From: S015-6 sp964384945
Lineage (GTDB): Bacteria; Desulfobacterota; DSWW01
Length of the DNA stretch: 64,000 nucleotides
Direction: 5' to 3'
NCBI GenBank assembly: GCA_964384945.1
Contig: CAYLMK010000001.1
Location: forward strand, 1 to 64,000
This document shows, one piece after another, positions 26,656 to 36,193 of the stretch. How positions within the stretch are numbered: the first letter of the stretch is position 1; each line of letters opens with the position of its first letter. A program made the translations under genes and the position numbers. The notes beneath the pieces were generated by a model. That model saw only the letters and a list, made by a program, of their open reading frames with translations. It ran no database searches and had not been told where the DNA came from.

Positions 26656-27945
26656 CTATTCCGCAGGGCAGTCCTCGGGGCAGTTGCACTTGTTCTCGGG
26701 AGGCTTGCAGAGCCCGTCGCCGCATCGCGTGCACCGGCCCGAGCGCTCGCCCGTCCCGCCCGTGGCGGGAAAGCAAACCTGGAACTTGGGTTCGGGCTTG
26801 TCGAGGCCGATCAGGGTGAGCCCCTCGCAGCACTCCGGGGCGCCGGGGTAATCGAGGTAGGTCTCTCCTTCGGGGATGCAGGACAGGGGCGGCATGGAGT
26901 ACAGGGAGTACCCGTCGACATCGGGAGTGCCCCCGTACCCGGCCAAGGGGACTCCGTATCTTTCGAGGATCGTGGGGGCAAGGTCCTTCCGGTCCCCGCT
27001 CCGCATCACCGACCGGTCGTTCGTGGCCAGGATCGTGAAGGGGGCGTTCCGGTGATTCCACTTGGTCTCGTCGAACCCATGGTCCGAAATCACATAGACA
27101 AAGGTTCTCTCGTGGATGCCGAGTTCGCGCAACTTGTCGACGATGCGGCCGAGCCATTCATCCACCTGAACGATCGAAGCGGAGTAGAGGGGACAGTTCT
27201 CACCGCACAGATGCCCGATGTCGTCGGGCTGAGCGAAATGAAAGAGCGCGAGGATTCGCGTGCCCTGGTATTGCTCGAGCAGGCGCAGCGCGGTCTCCCC
27301 CACCCTCCTTTCCGTGATCAGGCCGTTCTCGAAGTAGTCGAGGTGTTCCTTGGTTTGACAGAAGGGCTGGGACGGCACATCCTCCACGGACGAACAGATC
27401 CCTCCGGTGTTGCCGAACTTCCCCGACACAAGGAGCGTGGCGATTTCCTCCTCGCCGCGCAGGCCCTGGACCTTTTCGAAGATGGAGTAGCCTTCCGGAA
27501 GGGCCCCGTACTCGTTGTTGCTGAACACTCCGGTCACCTCGGCGTCGTAGCCGGTGAGGATCTGCACCCAGCCGGGCTTGGTGGCCGTGAAGCCGTTCGT
27601 GGTCGTGCTGTTCCAGAAGACCCCGTTCGAGAGCTCGGTGACATGGGGCAGGCCGCCCGCGCACTCCGGGATCTCGCGGTTCAGGCACTGATAGAAATGA
27701 TCTCGCTGAACGCCGTCCCATCCGACGACGATCACGTTGAAATCATCCCGTTCGCAGGGCGGATCGTCCGCATCGGCGAGGCCGTCGCCGTCGTTGTCCA
27801 GGCCGTCCGAGCAGGAGGGGTGTCCGAAGGGACCCTCCTGGGAGATGCGGATGGCGGGACCTTCCTCCGCAGGATCGTCCGCGTTGCCGCAAGAGACTGC
27901 GACTGCCAGAAGAGCGAGAACCATGAGGGAACGGGGAAGCTTCAC
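26656..27945 (-). CDS. Alkaline-phosphatase-superfamily phosphodiesterase-like lipoprotein
   Basis: 429 residues from a GTG at 27945 (an ATG 7 codons later is possible). Lipoprotein signal VLALLAVAVSC. A DGLDNDGDGLADADDP calcium-type motif lies near residues 37-52. The catalytic domain has the first metal Asp in VIVVGWDGVQRDHF, a candidate Thr nucleophile in FTATKPGW, AQPDDIGHLC, and VISDHGFDETKWNH. The Cys-rich tail reads CTRCGDGLCKPPENKCNCP. It resembles type I phosphodiesterases/sulfatase-like hydrolases acting outside the inner membrane. The substrate is unknown. It follows the FG-GAP lipoprotein gene by 47 bases and is probably co-transcribed. Confidence 0.75.
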   Translation of the reverse strand: MKLPRSLMVLALLAVAVSCGNADDPAEEGPAIRISQEGPFGHPSCSDGLDNDGDGLADADDPPCERDDFNVIVVGWDGVQRDHFYQCLNREIPECAGGLPHVTELSNGVFWNSTTTNGFTATKPGWVQILTGYDAEVTGVFSNNEYGALPEGYSIFEKVQGLRGEEEIATLLVSGKFGNTGGICSSVEDVPSQPFCQTKEHLDYFENGLITERRVGETALRLLEQYQGTRILALFHFAQPDDIGHLCGENCPLYSASIVQVDEWLGRIVDKLRELGIHERTFVYVISDHGFDETKWNHRNAPFTILATNDRSVMRSGDRKDLAPTILERYGVPLAGYGGTPDVDGYSLYSMPPLSCIPEGETYLDYPGAPECCEGLTLIGLDKPEPKFQVCFPATGGTGERSGRCTRCGDGLCKPPENKCNCPEDCPAE

Positions 27946-27992
27946 GAAGAGGTCCCAGCATGCCTGAAGTTGGAGGAAGCGATCGGCGGCGC

Positions 27993-29225
27993 CTAGCGGC
28001 AGCCGCTTCGAAGGATGAACACCCGGCCGTCGTACGTACTCGACGCAATCACATCGTCCGTGCCGTCCCCGTTCACGTCCGCCACCTCCAGGCCCACGAT
28101 CCCGTCCCCGGTGCCCGGTTTCTTCAGGCCGGGGATGACCAGGGGCTTGTCCGTTCTCTTGAGAATCGGCGCGTCTCCGACGAGAACGTCCTCCTTCGCC
28201 TGGAAGGAGCCGCTCCCGTCTCCGTAGCAAAAGGAGACGGTCTGGGACAGGCTGTTCGCAATCACCACGTCCTGAAAGCCGTCCCCGTTCACATCGCCCA
28301 CCCGGATCGCACGGGGATCCTCGCCGGTCTCCAGATACAGCGGGGCGGAAAACGATCCGTCGCCGTCCCCGAGAAGGACGGAAAACCCGTTTCCCATCCG
28401 GTTGGAGACCGCAAGATCGAGCGCGCCGTCGTCGTCGATGTACCCCTTGCGTATGGATCGCGGGCCCGCCCCGGACGCGAAATCCCTTGGGGTGCCGAGA
28501 TCCCCCTCGCCGTCGCCCAGGAACAAGCTGATGGTCGACCCGCTGTTCGTCACGGCCACGTCCGCGGCCCCATCGTCGTTGAAATCGCCGACAACCGACA
28601 TCCGTGTGTGCAGCTTCCGGCCGAAACGGACGCCCGGGAGGCCGAATTCCCCTTCCTCGTTGCCGAACAGCACCATGACCTGTTCCGGAGGCACTCCGGA
28701 GAGCACCAGATCGACGAACCCGTCGTTGTTCAGATCCCCGGCCCGTCCGTCGAGCAGCCCCGTCCCCGAGGTAACCTTGTAGACATCGTGGCGGAAGAAG
28801 TCGCCTGCACCGTCCCCGAAGAATACGTGCACCACGTTCGTCTCGAACTTCGGCTTCCATCTCGAAGCGGTCGTCGTCACCACGTCCAGGTGCCCGTCCC
28901 GGTTCACGTCGACGGCGATCACCCCGTGGTTGTGATCCCCGACGGGCAGGTTCTGCATGAGCGTAAACCCGCCCGTGCCGTCCCCCTTCAGAACCACCAA
29001 GCCCTTTTCCGGATCGACCGGAAGATGCCCGATGACCGCCAGGTCCGCGTGGCCGTCCTCGTCGAAATCGGCGGCGACCACGTCATGAGCCGTGCTGGCC
29101 GAGGGGTACTGCCCGCAGACCTCGGGGCAGAAATAGGCATCGCTCGTATCCTCGTCTCCGCAGCCTGCGGTGACCGCGACGGCCGCGAGGAAGGCAAGAA
29201 GGCCCAGGTTCTTCAGGCAGGGCAT
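27993..29225 (-). CDS. FG-GAP/VCBS-repeat lipoprotein
   Basis: 410 residues. Lipobox VAVTAGC. Almost the whole mature protein is integrin-like FG-GAP repeats with calcium loops such as ADFDEDGHADLAV, DVNRDGHLDVV, DLNNDGFVDLV, DFNDDGAADVAV and DVNGDGFQDVV, giving a predicted seven-bladed beta-propeller. No enzymatic residues are evident, so it is probably a binding or scaffold protein at the cell surface, paired with the phosphodiesterase-like lipoprotein downstream. Confidence 0.85.
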   Translation of the reverse strand: MPCLKNLGLLAFLAAVAVTAGCGDEDTSDAYFCPEVCGQYPSASTAHDVVAADFDEDGHADLAVIGHLPVDPEKGLVVLKGDGTGGFTLMQNLPVGDHNHGVIAVDVNRDGHLDVVTTTASRWKPKFETNVVHVFFGDGAGDFFRHDVYKVTSGTGLLDGRAGDLNNDGFVDLVLSGVPPEQVMVLFGNEEGEFGLPGVRFGRKLHTRMSVVGDFNDDGAADVAVTNSGSTISLFLGDGEGDLGTPRDFASGAGPRSIRKGYIDDDGALDLAVSNRMGNGFSVLLGDGDGSFSAPLYLETGEDPRAIRVGDVNGDGFQDVVIANSLSQTVSFCYGDGSGSFQAKEDVLVGDAPILKRTDKPLVIPGLKKPGTGDGIVGLEVADVNGDGTDDVIASSTYDGRVFILRSGCR

Positions 29226-29611
29226 GGGTGCTTCCCTCCCTCTTTCTCACAGGCGCAACGGTCCAACACGGATCTTTGCGGCCAGGAGGCGTTCTTGGAC
29301 ATTGCAAGGGAGCGTCAGCGACCGAAGCGATCTCCTCGCTCCGGGTTCGCCTGGGGGTCAGGCCCGAGGATTGCCTCGTCCGCGATCCCGAATCAGGGCG
29401 TCAACCGCGCGTCGCTTCCTTCAGGTTGGACCGTTTGATCAAAAATCAGGATAAGAGATGGGCCGACCGCGTGTCAATCCGGAATGTTTCTTTTCCGCAG
29501 ATTGTGTTATATAATGCCAAAGTCGGAGAAGATGGAACTCTTGCAGCATCACCCCGTGTTCCGGCGGCTGCCTTCAACGCATGACAACCATCCGAGAACC
29601 ATAGGCAGACC
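29226..29611. other. Gene-free divergent intergenic region
   Basis: 386 bases between the FG-GAP lipoprotein gene (leftward) and the GT1 glycosyltransferase gene (rightward). A TATAAT at 29510-29515, preceded by TGT in an extended -10-like arrangement, could serve the glycosyltransferase gene; its -35 is poor. No small ORF with a ribosome site or RNA family was recognised. Confidence 0.5.
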
Positions 29612-30913
29612 ATGGCGAGGATTTTCTTTGCTCCTGTCCACGTAGCCGGGCACTTCTTCCCCACCATTCCCTTGGCCAAGTCGCTGCGGGCCAGGGGGCA
29701 CGACGTATCGTACCTGTCCGAGTGCAACATGCGGGAGGTCGTCGAGGGCGAGGGGATCGAGTATTTCCGCGTGGGGCCCGGGGTCTGGGCCGGCAACGTC
29801 GCCGAGAAGTTCCCGAAGATACGGAGGCTGAAGGGAAACGCCCGGATTCACTATATCCTCAAAGACGCCTATCTCCGGCTGACCCCGCACTACATCCGGG
29901 ACGCCGTGCCCATCCTCGAGGCGGCAAGGCCGGATCTGCTCGTATTCGACCCGCTCTCTTTTCCGGGGCCGATCCTGGCGGAACGAACGGGCATCCCCTG
30001 GGTGACGACCTCGATGTTCCTGGGGATGATCCCGGGAAACGGCTCGCCACCCTACAGCATGGGGTGGCCCCCGGCCCGCAACACTCTCGAGAGGGCCTTC
30101 TACAAGCTTGTCTGGATGGCCCTGATCGCCTATTGCAGGCGCTACGATGCGGTGATCAACCGCATCCGGCGGGAATTCGGGCTCCCGCGCAAGCGCATGG
30201 CATTCCTGCAGTCCTCCCTGTCTCCCTACCTTTACCTGTCCTTTACCAGCTCCGACATCGAATACCCGATCCATCACCTGCCCCCCCAGGTGCATCTCGT
30301 GGGCCCGTCGGTCTGGAGTTCGCCGCGGGACTATGTAACGCCCGACTGGCTCCGCACGTTTCCGCAAAGGCGGCCCGCCGTCTACTTCACCATCGGGACC
30401 GTGGAGAGCGCTTACGACCGGCGCTTTTTCACCATTGCGGCCGAGGCGGTGCGGGCCTCGCCCGAGATCGAGGCCGTGATGACCGTTTGCTACGACGGGC
30501 CGGACATCCGGAATCTCGCCGCCCCGCCGAATCTTCGAATCGAAACGTACGTCCCCAACGCCCTGATCGTGCCCAGGGTGGATCTCGTGGTGCACCACGG
30601 AGGCTTCTCGACCACGCTCGACTGCCTGATGAAAGGCACCCCCTCCATCGTCATCCCCTTCGAGGGGGACCAGAACGAGAACGGGAGGCGGGTATCCTAC
30701 CTGAGGGCGGGCTACCGTTTGCGGTACAAGGAGTTGACCGCGGAGAAGCTCAAAGAGGCGATCTTCAGGGCCCTCGCAGACCGCTCCCTCGCCACCCGCT
30801 CCAGGGAAATCGCGGGCTCACTCGAACGTCAGAACGGCCCGGAGACGGCGGCGGATCTGGTGGAAACGCTTCTGCGAACGCGCAGGCCCGTGCTGCGCAC
30901 GGCGGTCAACTGA
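29612..30913 (+). CDS. GT1-type (UGT/MGT-like) glycosyltransferase
   Basis: 433 residues, GT-B fold. The N-terminal acceptor domain begins ARIFFAPVHVAGHFFPTIPLA (His of the G-H motif near residue 13). The C-terminal donor domain has VVHHGGFSTTLDCLMKGTP and the closing P-F-E-G-D-Q-N-E-N-G-R-R, the HHGG sugar-nucleotide signature. Family members glycosylate small lipophilic acceptors such as macrolides, sterols or carotenoids. No partner gene defines the acceptor, but a lipid is plausible beside the GT2/phosphodiesterase operon. Confidence 0.88.
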   Translation: MARIFFAPVHVAGHFFPTIPLAKSLRARGHDVSYLSECNMREVVEGEGIEYFRVGPGVWAGNVAEKFPKIRRLKGNARIHYILKDAYLRLTPHYIRDAVPILEAARPDLLVFDPLSFPGPILAERTGIPWVTTSMFLGMIPGNGSPPYSMGWPPARNTLERAFYKLVWMALIAYCRRYDAVINRIRREFGLPRKRMAFLQSSLSPYLYLSFTSSDIEYPIHHLPPQVHLVGPSVWSSPRDYVTPDWLRTFPQRRPAVYFTIGTVESAYDRRFFTIAAEAVRASPEIEAVMTVCYDGPDIRNLAAPPNLRIETYVPNALIVPRVDLVVHHGGFSTTLDCLMKGTPSIVIPFEGDQNENGRRVSYLRAGYRLRYKELTAEKLKEAIFRALADRSLATRSREIAGSLERQNGPETAADLVETLLRTRRPVLRTAVN

Positions 30914-30948
30914 GCGAGGATGCACACAACGGCGGTCACGAACCCGTT

Positions 30949-30981
30949 CGGATATTGCGAGCCCCAGCGTACCAATATCCG
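30949..30981. terminator. Inverted repeat between convergent genes
   Basis: CGGATATTG and CAATATCCG form a perfect nine-pair stem with a 15-base loop between two convergent genes. There is no T-run, so it may be a bidirectional pause or RNA-stabilising stem rather than a classical terminator. Confidence 0.4.
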
Positions 30982-30998
30982 ACGCGGACTGCGCCACC

Positions 30999-31799
30999 CT
31001 ATTCTTGCGTCAGACCACGGAGGGATCCTTCCGCCGCTCCGAGCAAGAGCTGCGGGCTTTCCAGGAGCCGGATCACTTCATGCATGAACCGCATGGGCAG
31101 GGCTCCGTCCACGACACGGTGATCCACGCCCAGCGAGAGATAGGCCGACCTTCTGGGAACGACCCTCCCTTCGATGACGGCCGGCCTTTCCCGAACCTGG
31201 CCCAGGAAGAGAATCGTCGAGGCGTTCAGCCGGTTGTAGATGATCATTTCCTCGTTGAGGCTCGTGATCTGGAAGTTGCCCACGACACGCCGCCGGACCC
31301 TGGCGGAGCGATAGGCGATGGGGATGAGCAGTCTGCGGAGCCAGCGGAAGGGGAGCAGCCGGCCGAGCCAGTTGATCTTCCGGAGCTGCGAGGCCTCCTC
31401 GGCCCGGCTCTTCTCCGCGCCTTCCCTGAGTTCCTTGACGATCGTCGCGAGGTCCTTCTTGTCCACTTCGGTGAGCACGACCACGGGCGCCACATTCGTG
31501 GTCCCCTCCACGGAGACGCCGATGTCGATGCTTCCGGGATAGACGATCCGCCGCTCGCGGTCGATCATGGCGTATACCTGCGGGTACTTGGCCAGGGCGA
31601 CCCCGCAGGCCCGAATGACCAGATGCAGGTAGCCCACGCGGATTCCCTGCGCCTCTCGCAGCTCCCGGAGGAAGGTTGCGGCCGCCTCCATGTCCACCCA
31701 GAAGACCCCGGTGCCGTAGACCGGGCTCGCGCACAGGAAGGAGTCGTTGATCAGACGCCGCCCGAAATCCAGCCTTTCCGTGCGCTCCCATTCCGACAT
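30999..31799 (-). CDS. Stand-alone 2-oxoacid dehydrogenase E2-type acyltransferase domain protein
   Basis: 266 residues from the ATG at 31799 (GGGGAGGAT upstream). It matches only the catalytic CAT-like domain of dihydrolipoamide acyltransferases, with the active-site SLGVDHRVVDGAL (His-x-x-x-Asp-Gly). No lipoyl domain and no E1-binding domain are present, and no E1 or E3 gene is nearby. The region at about 145-175 is basic with a hydrophobic stretch (LLPFRWLRRLLIPIAY), suggesting membrane contact. It may acylate another acceptor. The active site is intact. Confidence 0.8.
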   Translation of the reverse strand: MSEWERTERLDFGRRLINDSFLCASPVYGTGVFWVDMEAAATFLRELREAQGIRVGYLHLVIRACGVALAKYPQVYAMIDRERRIVYPGSIDIGVSVEGTTNVAPVVVLTEVDKKDLATIVKELREGAEKSRAEEASQLRKINWLGRLLPFRWLRRLLIPIAYRSARVRRRVVGNFQITSLNEEMIIYNRLNASTILFLGQVRERPAVIEGRVVPRRSAYLSLGVDHRVVDGALPMRFMHEVIRLLESPQLLLGAAEGSLRGLTQE

Positions 31800-31881
31800 G
31801 AGCCGATCCTCCCCGGTCCGCGCCTGGCCACGCCGAAGCATACCACAACCCTCCCGGCACGGTCACGGTGCGTCGGTTCGC

Positions 31882-31910
31882 TTGTTCGTCCCTGGACGGT
31901 CGGATATACT
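31882..31910 (+). promoter_or_regulatory. Promoter of the GT2-phosphodiesterase operon
   Basis: TTGTTC and TATACT separated by 17 bases, ending 34 bases before the GT2 start codon. Confidence 0.55.
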
Positions 31911-31944
31911 CTTTTTTGTCGATCTTTTTCGAGGAAATACACGC

Positions 31945-32709
31945 ATGACACCGGCAAGCGAGCCCGCCCTTTCCGAGCCCATGCTCTCCGTGATCATCCC
32001 CGCGTACAATGAGGAGAAGTACATCGGGGCGGCCCTCGACAACGTGGAGGAGGCCGCCGGCGAGTACCGGAAGCGGTTTCCCTGGCCGGTCGAGGTCCTT
32101 GTGGTCAACAACAACTCGACGGACCGCACCGAGGAGATCGCGCGCGCGCGCGGCGCCAGGGTCGTCTTCGAGGGGAGGAACCAGATCGCGGCGTCGAGGA
32201 ACGCGGGGGGAAGGGCGGCGGCCGGGCGGATCCTCGCCTTCCTGGACGCGGACGACCGCATGTCGCCGAACCTGCTCGCCATCGTTCACGAAATGATGAC
32301 CTCGGGGGAATACATCGGCGGCGGGGTCGCCAGAATCTATCGCGACAATGCGCACCCTCTGGCCGTGGCCCTCGAGTCTTACAACAACGTGGCCAGGCGG
32401 CTCCTCGGACTTTCCACGGGCCTGATCTACACGACACGGGAGACTTTCGCCAGGCTCGGAGGGTTCGATGAGAGGTACTATGCGGCCGAAGAGGGCCACT
32501 TCGTGCTCCGCATGAAGAGGCTGGGAAGACGGGAGGGAAAGAAATTCGGAAACATCCGGGACGGATACGTCGTCAAGTCCGGCAGGAAATTCAAGGAACT
32601 CCGCACACCGACCCTTGCCCTGACGTGGCTCAAGTTCATGCTCTTTCCCTGGAAACTCAAAGACCGCGAGGCCTGTTCCTTCTGGTACGACATCGAGGAC
32701 AGGGAGTGA
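31945..32709 (+). CDS. GT2 family glycosyltransferase
   Basis: 254 residues from the ATG at 31945 (GAGGAA upstream). GT-A fold: LSVIIPAYNEEKYIGAAL, the N-N-N-S-T-D-R-T-E-E-I loop and a D-A-D-D metal site in AFLDADDRMSPN, with GGFDERYYAAEE as acceptor-side motif. It transfers a sugar from a nucleotide donor, probably to a lipid or lipid-linked acceptor. It lacks membrane helices. It is the first gene of an operon with three phosphodiesterase-like paralogues; 21 bases separate it from the first. Confidence 0.9.
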   Translation: MTPASEPALSEPMLSVIIPAYNEEKYIGAALDNVEEAAGEYRKRFPWPVEVLVVNNNSTDRTEEIARARGARVVFEGRNQIAASRNAGGRAAAGRILAFLDADDRMSPNLLAIVHEMMTSGEYIGGGVARIYRDNAHPLAVALESYNNVARRLLGLSTGLIYTTRETFARLGGFDERYYAAEEGHFVLRMKRLGRREGKKFGNIRDGYVVKSGRKFKELRTPTLALTWLKFMLFPWKLKDREACSFWYDIEDRE

Positions 32710-32730
32710 AATGAACGACAGGGAATTCGG

Positions 32731-34440
32731 ATGAGCGGCCCGGTCCTCGTGATTTGCCTGGACGGGGCAACCTTCTCCCTTCTCGACCCGTGGATCGCCT
32801 CCGGCCGGCTTCCGACCCTGCGGCGTTTCGTGGAGGAGGGGGTCAAGGGAGAGCTTGCCTCGGTCGTGCCCCCTGTGACGGCCCCTGCGTGGGCCTCCTT
32901 CCTGACCGGCAAGAACCCCGGCAAGCACGGCGTCTTTTATTTCGTCGACCGGGGCCGCGAACCGGGACGGGCCAGCTTCGTCGACTCGCGGTCCCGGGCC
33001 GGAAAGGCCCTGTGGCAGCTCCTGGGGGAGGCGGGCAAGAAGGTGCTCGTGCTCAACGTGCCCACCACCTATCCCCCGGAAGAGGTGAACGGGTTCCTGA
33101 TCAGCGACTTCCTCACGCCCCCGGGAAGCCGGGACTTCACCTATCCGGCCTCTCTGGCGGATGAGCTCGAGGCCCGGTTCGGCAGATACCCGCTCCATAT
33201 CAAGGCCTTGCCGTTCTCCCCCGGGCTTTCCGTATCGAACGCCCGCCGTCTTCTGCGCGAGCTCCAACACGAAGCGGAGGTCAAGTTCGACGCGGCCCGC
33301 TACCTGCTCGAGAAAAGCCGGGCCGATTTCTGCATTCTTCACATCCTGGGGACCGACAGGGTCCAGCACGAGCTGTGGGGCCTTTTCGATCCGGACGGCC
33401 GCGGAAAGTACGAGGGGCTGGCCAGGCACTGCGCCGAAAGCGTGGTCGAGTATTTCGCTCAGATCGACCGCCAGATCGGGAGGCTGTCCGAAGCGATGGG
33501 CCCGGACGCCACGACCTTCGTGATCTCGGATCACGGCTTCGGCGCCATCCGCAAGGCGATCGACCTGAACGTCTGGCTTCTTGAAAACGGCTATATGCAA
33601 GCAAGGACCGGCCTCTCCTCGCGGCTGAAGGCGGCCCTCTGGCGCAGCGGGATGACCAAGGAGATGTTCACCCGGCTGGCCCTGCGGACCTTCTTCCGGT
33701 ACGGAGCCGGGCTGGCGGCGAGGATCCCGGATGCCTCCATCTTCAAGTCCATGCTCTTCCTCGCAGGCAGGGGAGACCGGGGCAGGCTGCTCTTCTCCTT
33801 CGATGACGTGGATTGGTCCCGGACCCGCGCCTACGCACCCGTCGGAATGGGCACGATCCACATCAACCTGCGCGGAAGAGAGCCGCAAGGCTCCGTGAAC
33901 CCCGGGGAGGATTACCAGTCCCTGAAGGAAGAGATCGCGGAGAAGCTCCGCGGGTTGCGGGACCCGGACACGGGGGAGCGGATCGCCGCCGACGTCCACC
34001 TGCGGGAGGAAATCTATCACGGCCCTTACGTGGACCGCGCCCCGGACATCGTGTTCCTGCCGAACGCCTCCGGGCTCTTTGCGGGCGGAATGACCGGCTT
34101 TTTTTCGAACCGCTGGATCTTCGAGAACGCCGCATGGCCGGGCCATCACCGCATGGAGGGCATCCTGCTCGCCCGAGGCGGGGCGTGCAGGAAGGGGGAG
34201 AGCATCCGGGGAGCCCGTCTGATCGATCTCGCCCCCACGATTCTTCATCTGATGGGCAGCCGGATTCCCGCCGACATGGACGGACGCGTCCTCGCGGAGA
34301 TTTTCGACCCAGGCTTTCTCGAAAGCCGCCCGGTCGAGTTTCAGGCCCCGGGCGAAGAGGCGGCGGACACCGCCCCGCGGCCGACCGACAGGGAACAGGA
34401 CGTGATCCGGCGGCTCAAGGACCTCGGCTATCTTCTCTGA
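32731..34440 (+). CDS. Type I phosphodiesterase/nucleotide pyrophosphatase-like enzyme, paralogue 1
   Basis: 569 residues, alkaline phosphatase superfamily. Metal ligands and nucleophile appear complete: Asp in VICLDGATFSLL, Thr in PPVTAPAWASFLTG, GTDRVQHELW, VISDHGFG, and His in WPGHHRMEG. No signal peptide or membrane helix is seen, so it is predicted cytoplasmic. The C-terminus ends R-L-K-D-L-G-Y-L, a tail shared by all three paralogues. The substrate is not known. Likely candidates are a nucleotide-sugar or phospho-lipid intermediate of the linked glycosyltransferase. Confidence 0.85.
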   Translation: MSGPVLVICLDGATFSLLDPWIASGRLPTLRRFVEEGVKGELASVVPPVTAPAWASFLTGKNPGKHGVFYFVDRGREPGRASFVDSRSRAGKALWQLLGEAGKKVLVLNVPTTYPPEEVNGFLISDFLTPPGSRDFTYPASLADELEARFGRYPLHIKALPFSPGLSVSNARRLLRELQHEAEVKFDAARYLLEKSRADFCILHILGTDRVQHELWGLFDPDGRGKYEGLARHCAESVVEYFAQIDRQIGRLSEAMGPDATTFVISDHGFGAIRKAIDLNVWLLENGYMQARTGLSSRLKAALWRSGMTKEMFTRLALRTFFRYGAGLAARIPDASIFKSMLFLAGRGDRGRLLFSFDDVDWSRTRAYAPVGMGTIHINLRGREPQGSVNPGEDYQSLKEEIAEKLRGLRDPDTGERIAADVHLREEIYHGPYVDRAPDIVFLPNASGLFAGGMTGFFSNRWIFENAAWPGHHRMEGILLARGGACRKGESIRGARLIDLAPTILHLMGSRIPADMDGRVLAEIFDPGFLESRPVEFQAPGEEAADTAPRPTDREQDVIRRLKDLGYLL

Positions 34441-34471
34441 TACGGCTCGCGCAACCCCGAAGAAGGCTCCC

Positions 34472-36178
34472 ATGGAAAACAGGACCATCCTCCTCGGACT
34501 GGACGGAGCAACCTTTGAGCTGCTCGATCCCTGGCTGGAGGCCGGCGAGCTGCCTCACCTGAAACGGATGATCGACGAGGGCGTGAGCGGCGAACTCGAG
34601 TCCTGCGTCCCCCCGGTCACCGCTCCTGCCTGGACCTCCTTTTTTACGGGCAAGAACCCCGGCAAGCACGGTGTGTTCGACTTCGTCCGCCAGGACAGGA
34701 GCACATACGATTTTCATCCCGTTCATTCCGGTTCCTATCGTGGCAAGACGCTCTGGGAGGTGATCGGAGAACAGGGCAAGCGCGTGGCCGTCCTGAACGT
34801 TCCCATGACGCATCCCGCCTATCCGGTGTCCGGAGTCCTGATCAGCGATTTCCTGCTCGCCACGGCGGCGGGGCGGAAGAGTCACCCGGACGGACTGCTG
34901 CGGGAAATCGAGGAGGCCTTCGGGCCCTACCCCCGGGAGACGGTTCCGCCCTATTTCGCGGGCGGGTACTCCGAGGAGTCGGTCGGCAGGTTCCTGCGGG
35001 AGTACCGCGATGCGATGGAGTACAAGTTCCGGGTGGCCCGGCATTTGTTCGAGAGGGAGAAGCCCGACTTCCTCATGCTTCACCTGTTCGGGAACGACCA
35101 GATCTGCCATTGGCTGTGGCACATGCTGGATGCCGGCCATCCGAACTACCGGGAAGAGCGGGCGAAGAGACACCGGGAGAGGATTCTGGAATACTACCGG
35201 GCGTTCGACGCCCACGTCGGCAGCCTCCTGGAAGCAACCGGCGAGGAGACCTCTCTCTTCGTTGTTTCGGACCACGGGTTCGGCCCTGTGTACAGGTCCA
35301 TCGACTTCAACACCTGGCTCTACCGGGAGGGGTATCTGGCGCTGAAGAGGGGCCCCTCGTCCCGGCTGCGCCGCCTTGTCTGGCGGATGGGTTTGACTCC
35401 GCAGGCATTGATGGAGAGGGACTGGTTTCTGCGATGGGTCATGGGCGCCTTCGTCCGGCTCAAAAAGCGGCGGTCCGGAGGAAACGTCGACGATCTCAAG
35501 CAGGCCCACGCCCTCCTGCGCCTTTTCCTTTCCTTCCGGGACATCGACTGGTCCCGCACCCGGGCCTTCTCCCCCTTCGGATTCGGCCAGATACGCATCC
35601 ACGTGCGAGGGCAATGGTCGCAGGGGTGCGTATCCGAAGGGGCAGAGTATGAGAAGACGCGGGAGGAGATCGCCGAGAAGCTGCGAAACCTCACAGACCC
35701 GGATACGGGAGAGGCCGTGGACGGGGTCGTTCTCAGGAGAGAGGAAGTCTATCATGGGGACCTGGCCGCCGAGGCGCCTGATCTCCTCTTCGTTCCGGTC
35801 AACGGGAAATACCGGCCGAAGAGCACGGGCTTCTCATCCAGGAACGTCTTTTCCTCGGCGGGCTGGATGACGGGCATCCACAAGATGAACGGGATCCTGA
35901 TCGGACGGGGAAGCCCTCTCGCCCGCGGACAGCGCCTGGGCGGCGTGCGAATCACGGATCTGTTCCCGTCCGTCCTCGGCCTGATGGGGCTGACGATTCC
36001 CGGGGATCTGGACGGCCGCATCCCGGATCGCATGTTCACGGAGGCATTCCTCAAGGCCCATCCGCCCCGGTGGGGCGCACCCTTGGACGAGGAAACCGGC
36101 CGGCCCGCGGAGCAGGGGGGAGGCGAGGAAGACAGAACGGTCATGGAGAGGCTGAGAAGTCTGGGCTACCTGGAGTAG
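34472..36178 (+). CDS. Type I phosphodiesterase/nucleotide pyrophosphatase-like enzyme, paralogue 2
   Basis: 568 residues. Same architecture as the upstream gene: LLGLDGATFELLD, PPVTAPAWTSFFTG (Thr nucleophile), FGNDQICHWLW, VVSDHGFGPV, and a closing R-L-R-S-L-G-Y-L-E. The substrate-side His region reads TGIHKMNG instead of GHHRMEG, still with a His. The mid-region that probably sets specificity differs most from the neighbours. It follows paralogue 1 by 31 bases. No export signal. Confidence 0.85.
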   Translation: MENRTILLGLDGATFELLDPWLEAGELPHLKRMIDEGVSGELESCVPPVTAPAWTSFFTGKNPGKHGVFDFVRQDRSTYDFHPVHSGSYRGKTLWEVIGEQGKRVAVLNVPMTHPAYPVSGVLISDFLLATAAGRKSHPDGLLREIEEAFGPYPRETVPPYFAGGYSEESVGRFLREYRDAMEYKFRVARHLFEREKPDFLMLHLFGNDQICHWLWHMLDAGHPNYREERAKRHRERILEYYRAFDAHVGSLLEATGEETSLFVVSDHGFGPVYRSIDFNTWLYREGYLALKRGPSSRLRRLVWRMGLTPQALMERDWFLRWVMGAFVRLKKRRSGGNVDDLKQAHALLRLFLSFRDIDWSRTRAFSPFGFGQIRIHVRGQWSQGCVSEGAEYEKTREEIAEKLRNLTDPDTGEAVDGVVLRREEVYHGDLAAEAPDLLFVPVNGKYRPKSTGFSSRNVFSSAGWMTGIHKMNGILIGRGSPLARGQRLGGVRITDLFPSVLGLMGLTIPGDLDGRIPDRMFTEAFLKAHPPRWGAPLDEETGRPAEQGGGEEDRTVMERLRSLGYLE

Positions 36179-36193
36179 GCGGGGGTTTCTCTC

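Noticed and set aside
31078..34488. 1136-residue minus-strand open frame opposite the glycosyltransferase and phosphodiesterase-like genes
   Set aside because: Antisense to well-recognised plus-strand genes, rich in Arg/Gly/His/Pro and without any domain; long shadow frames are expected at this GC content.
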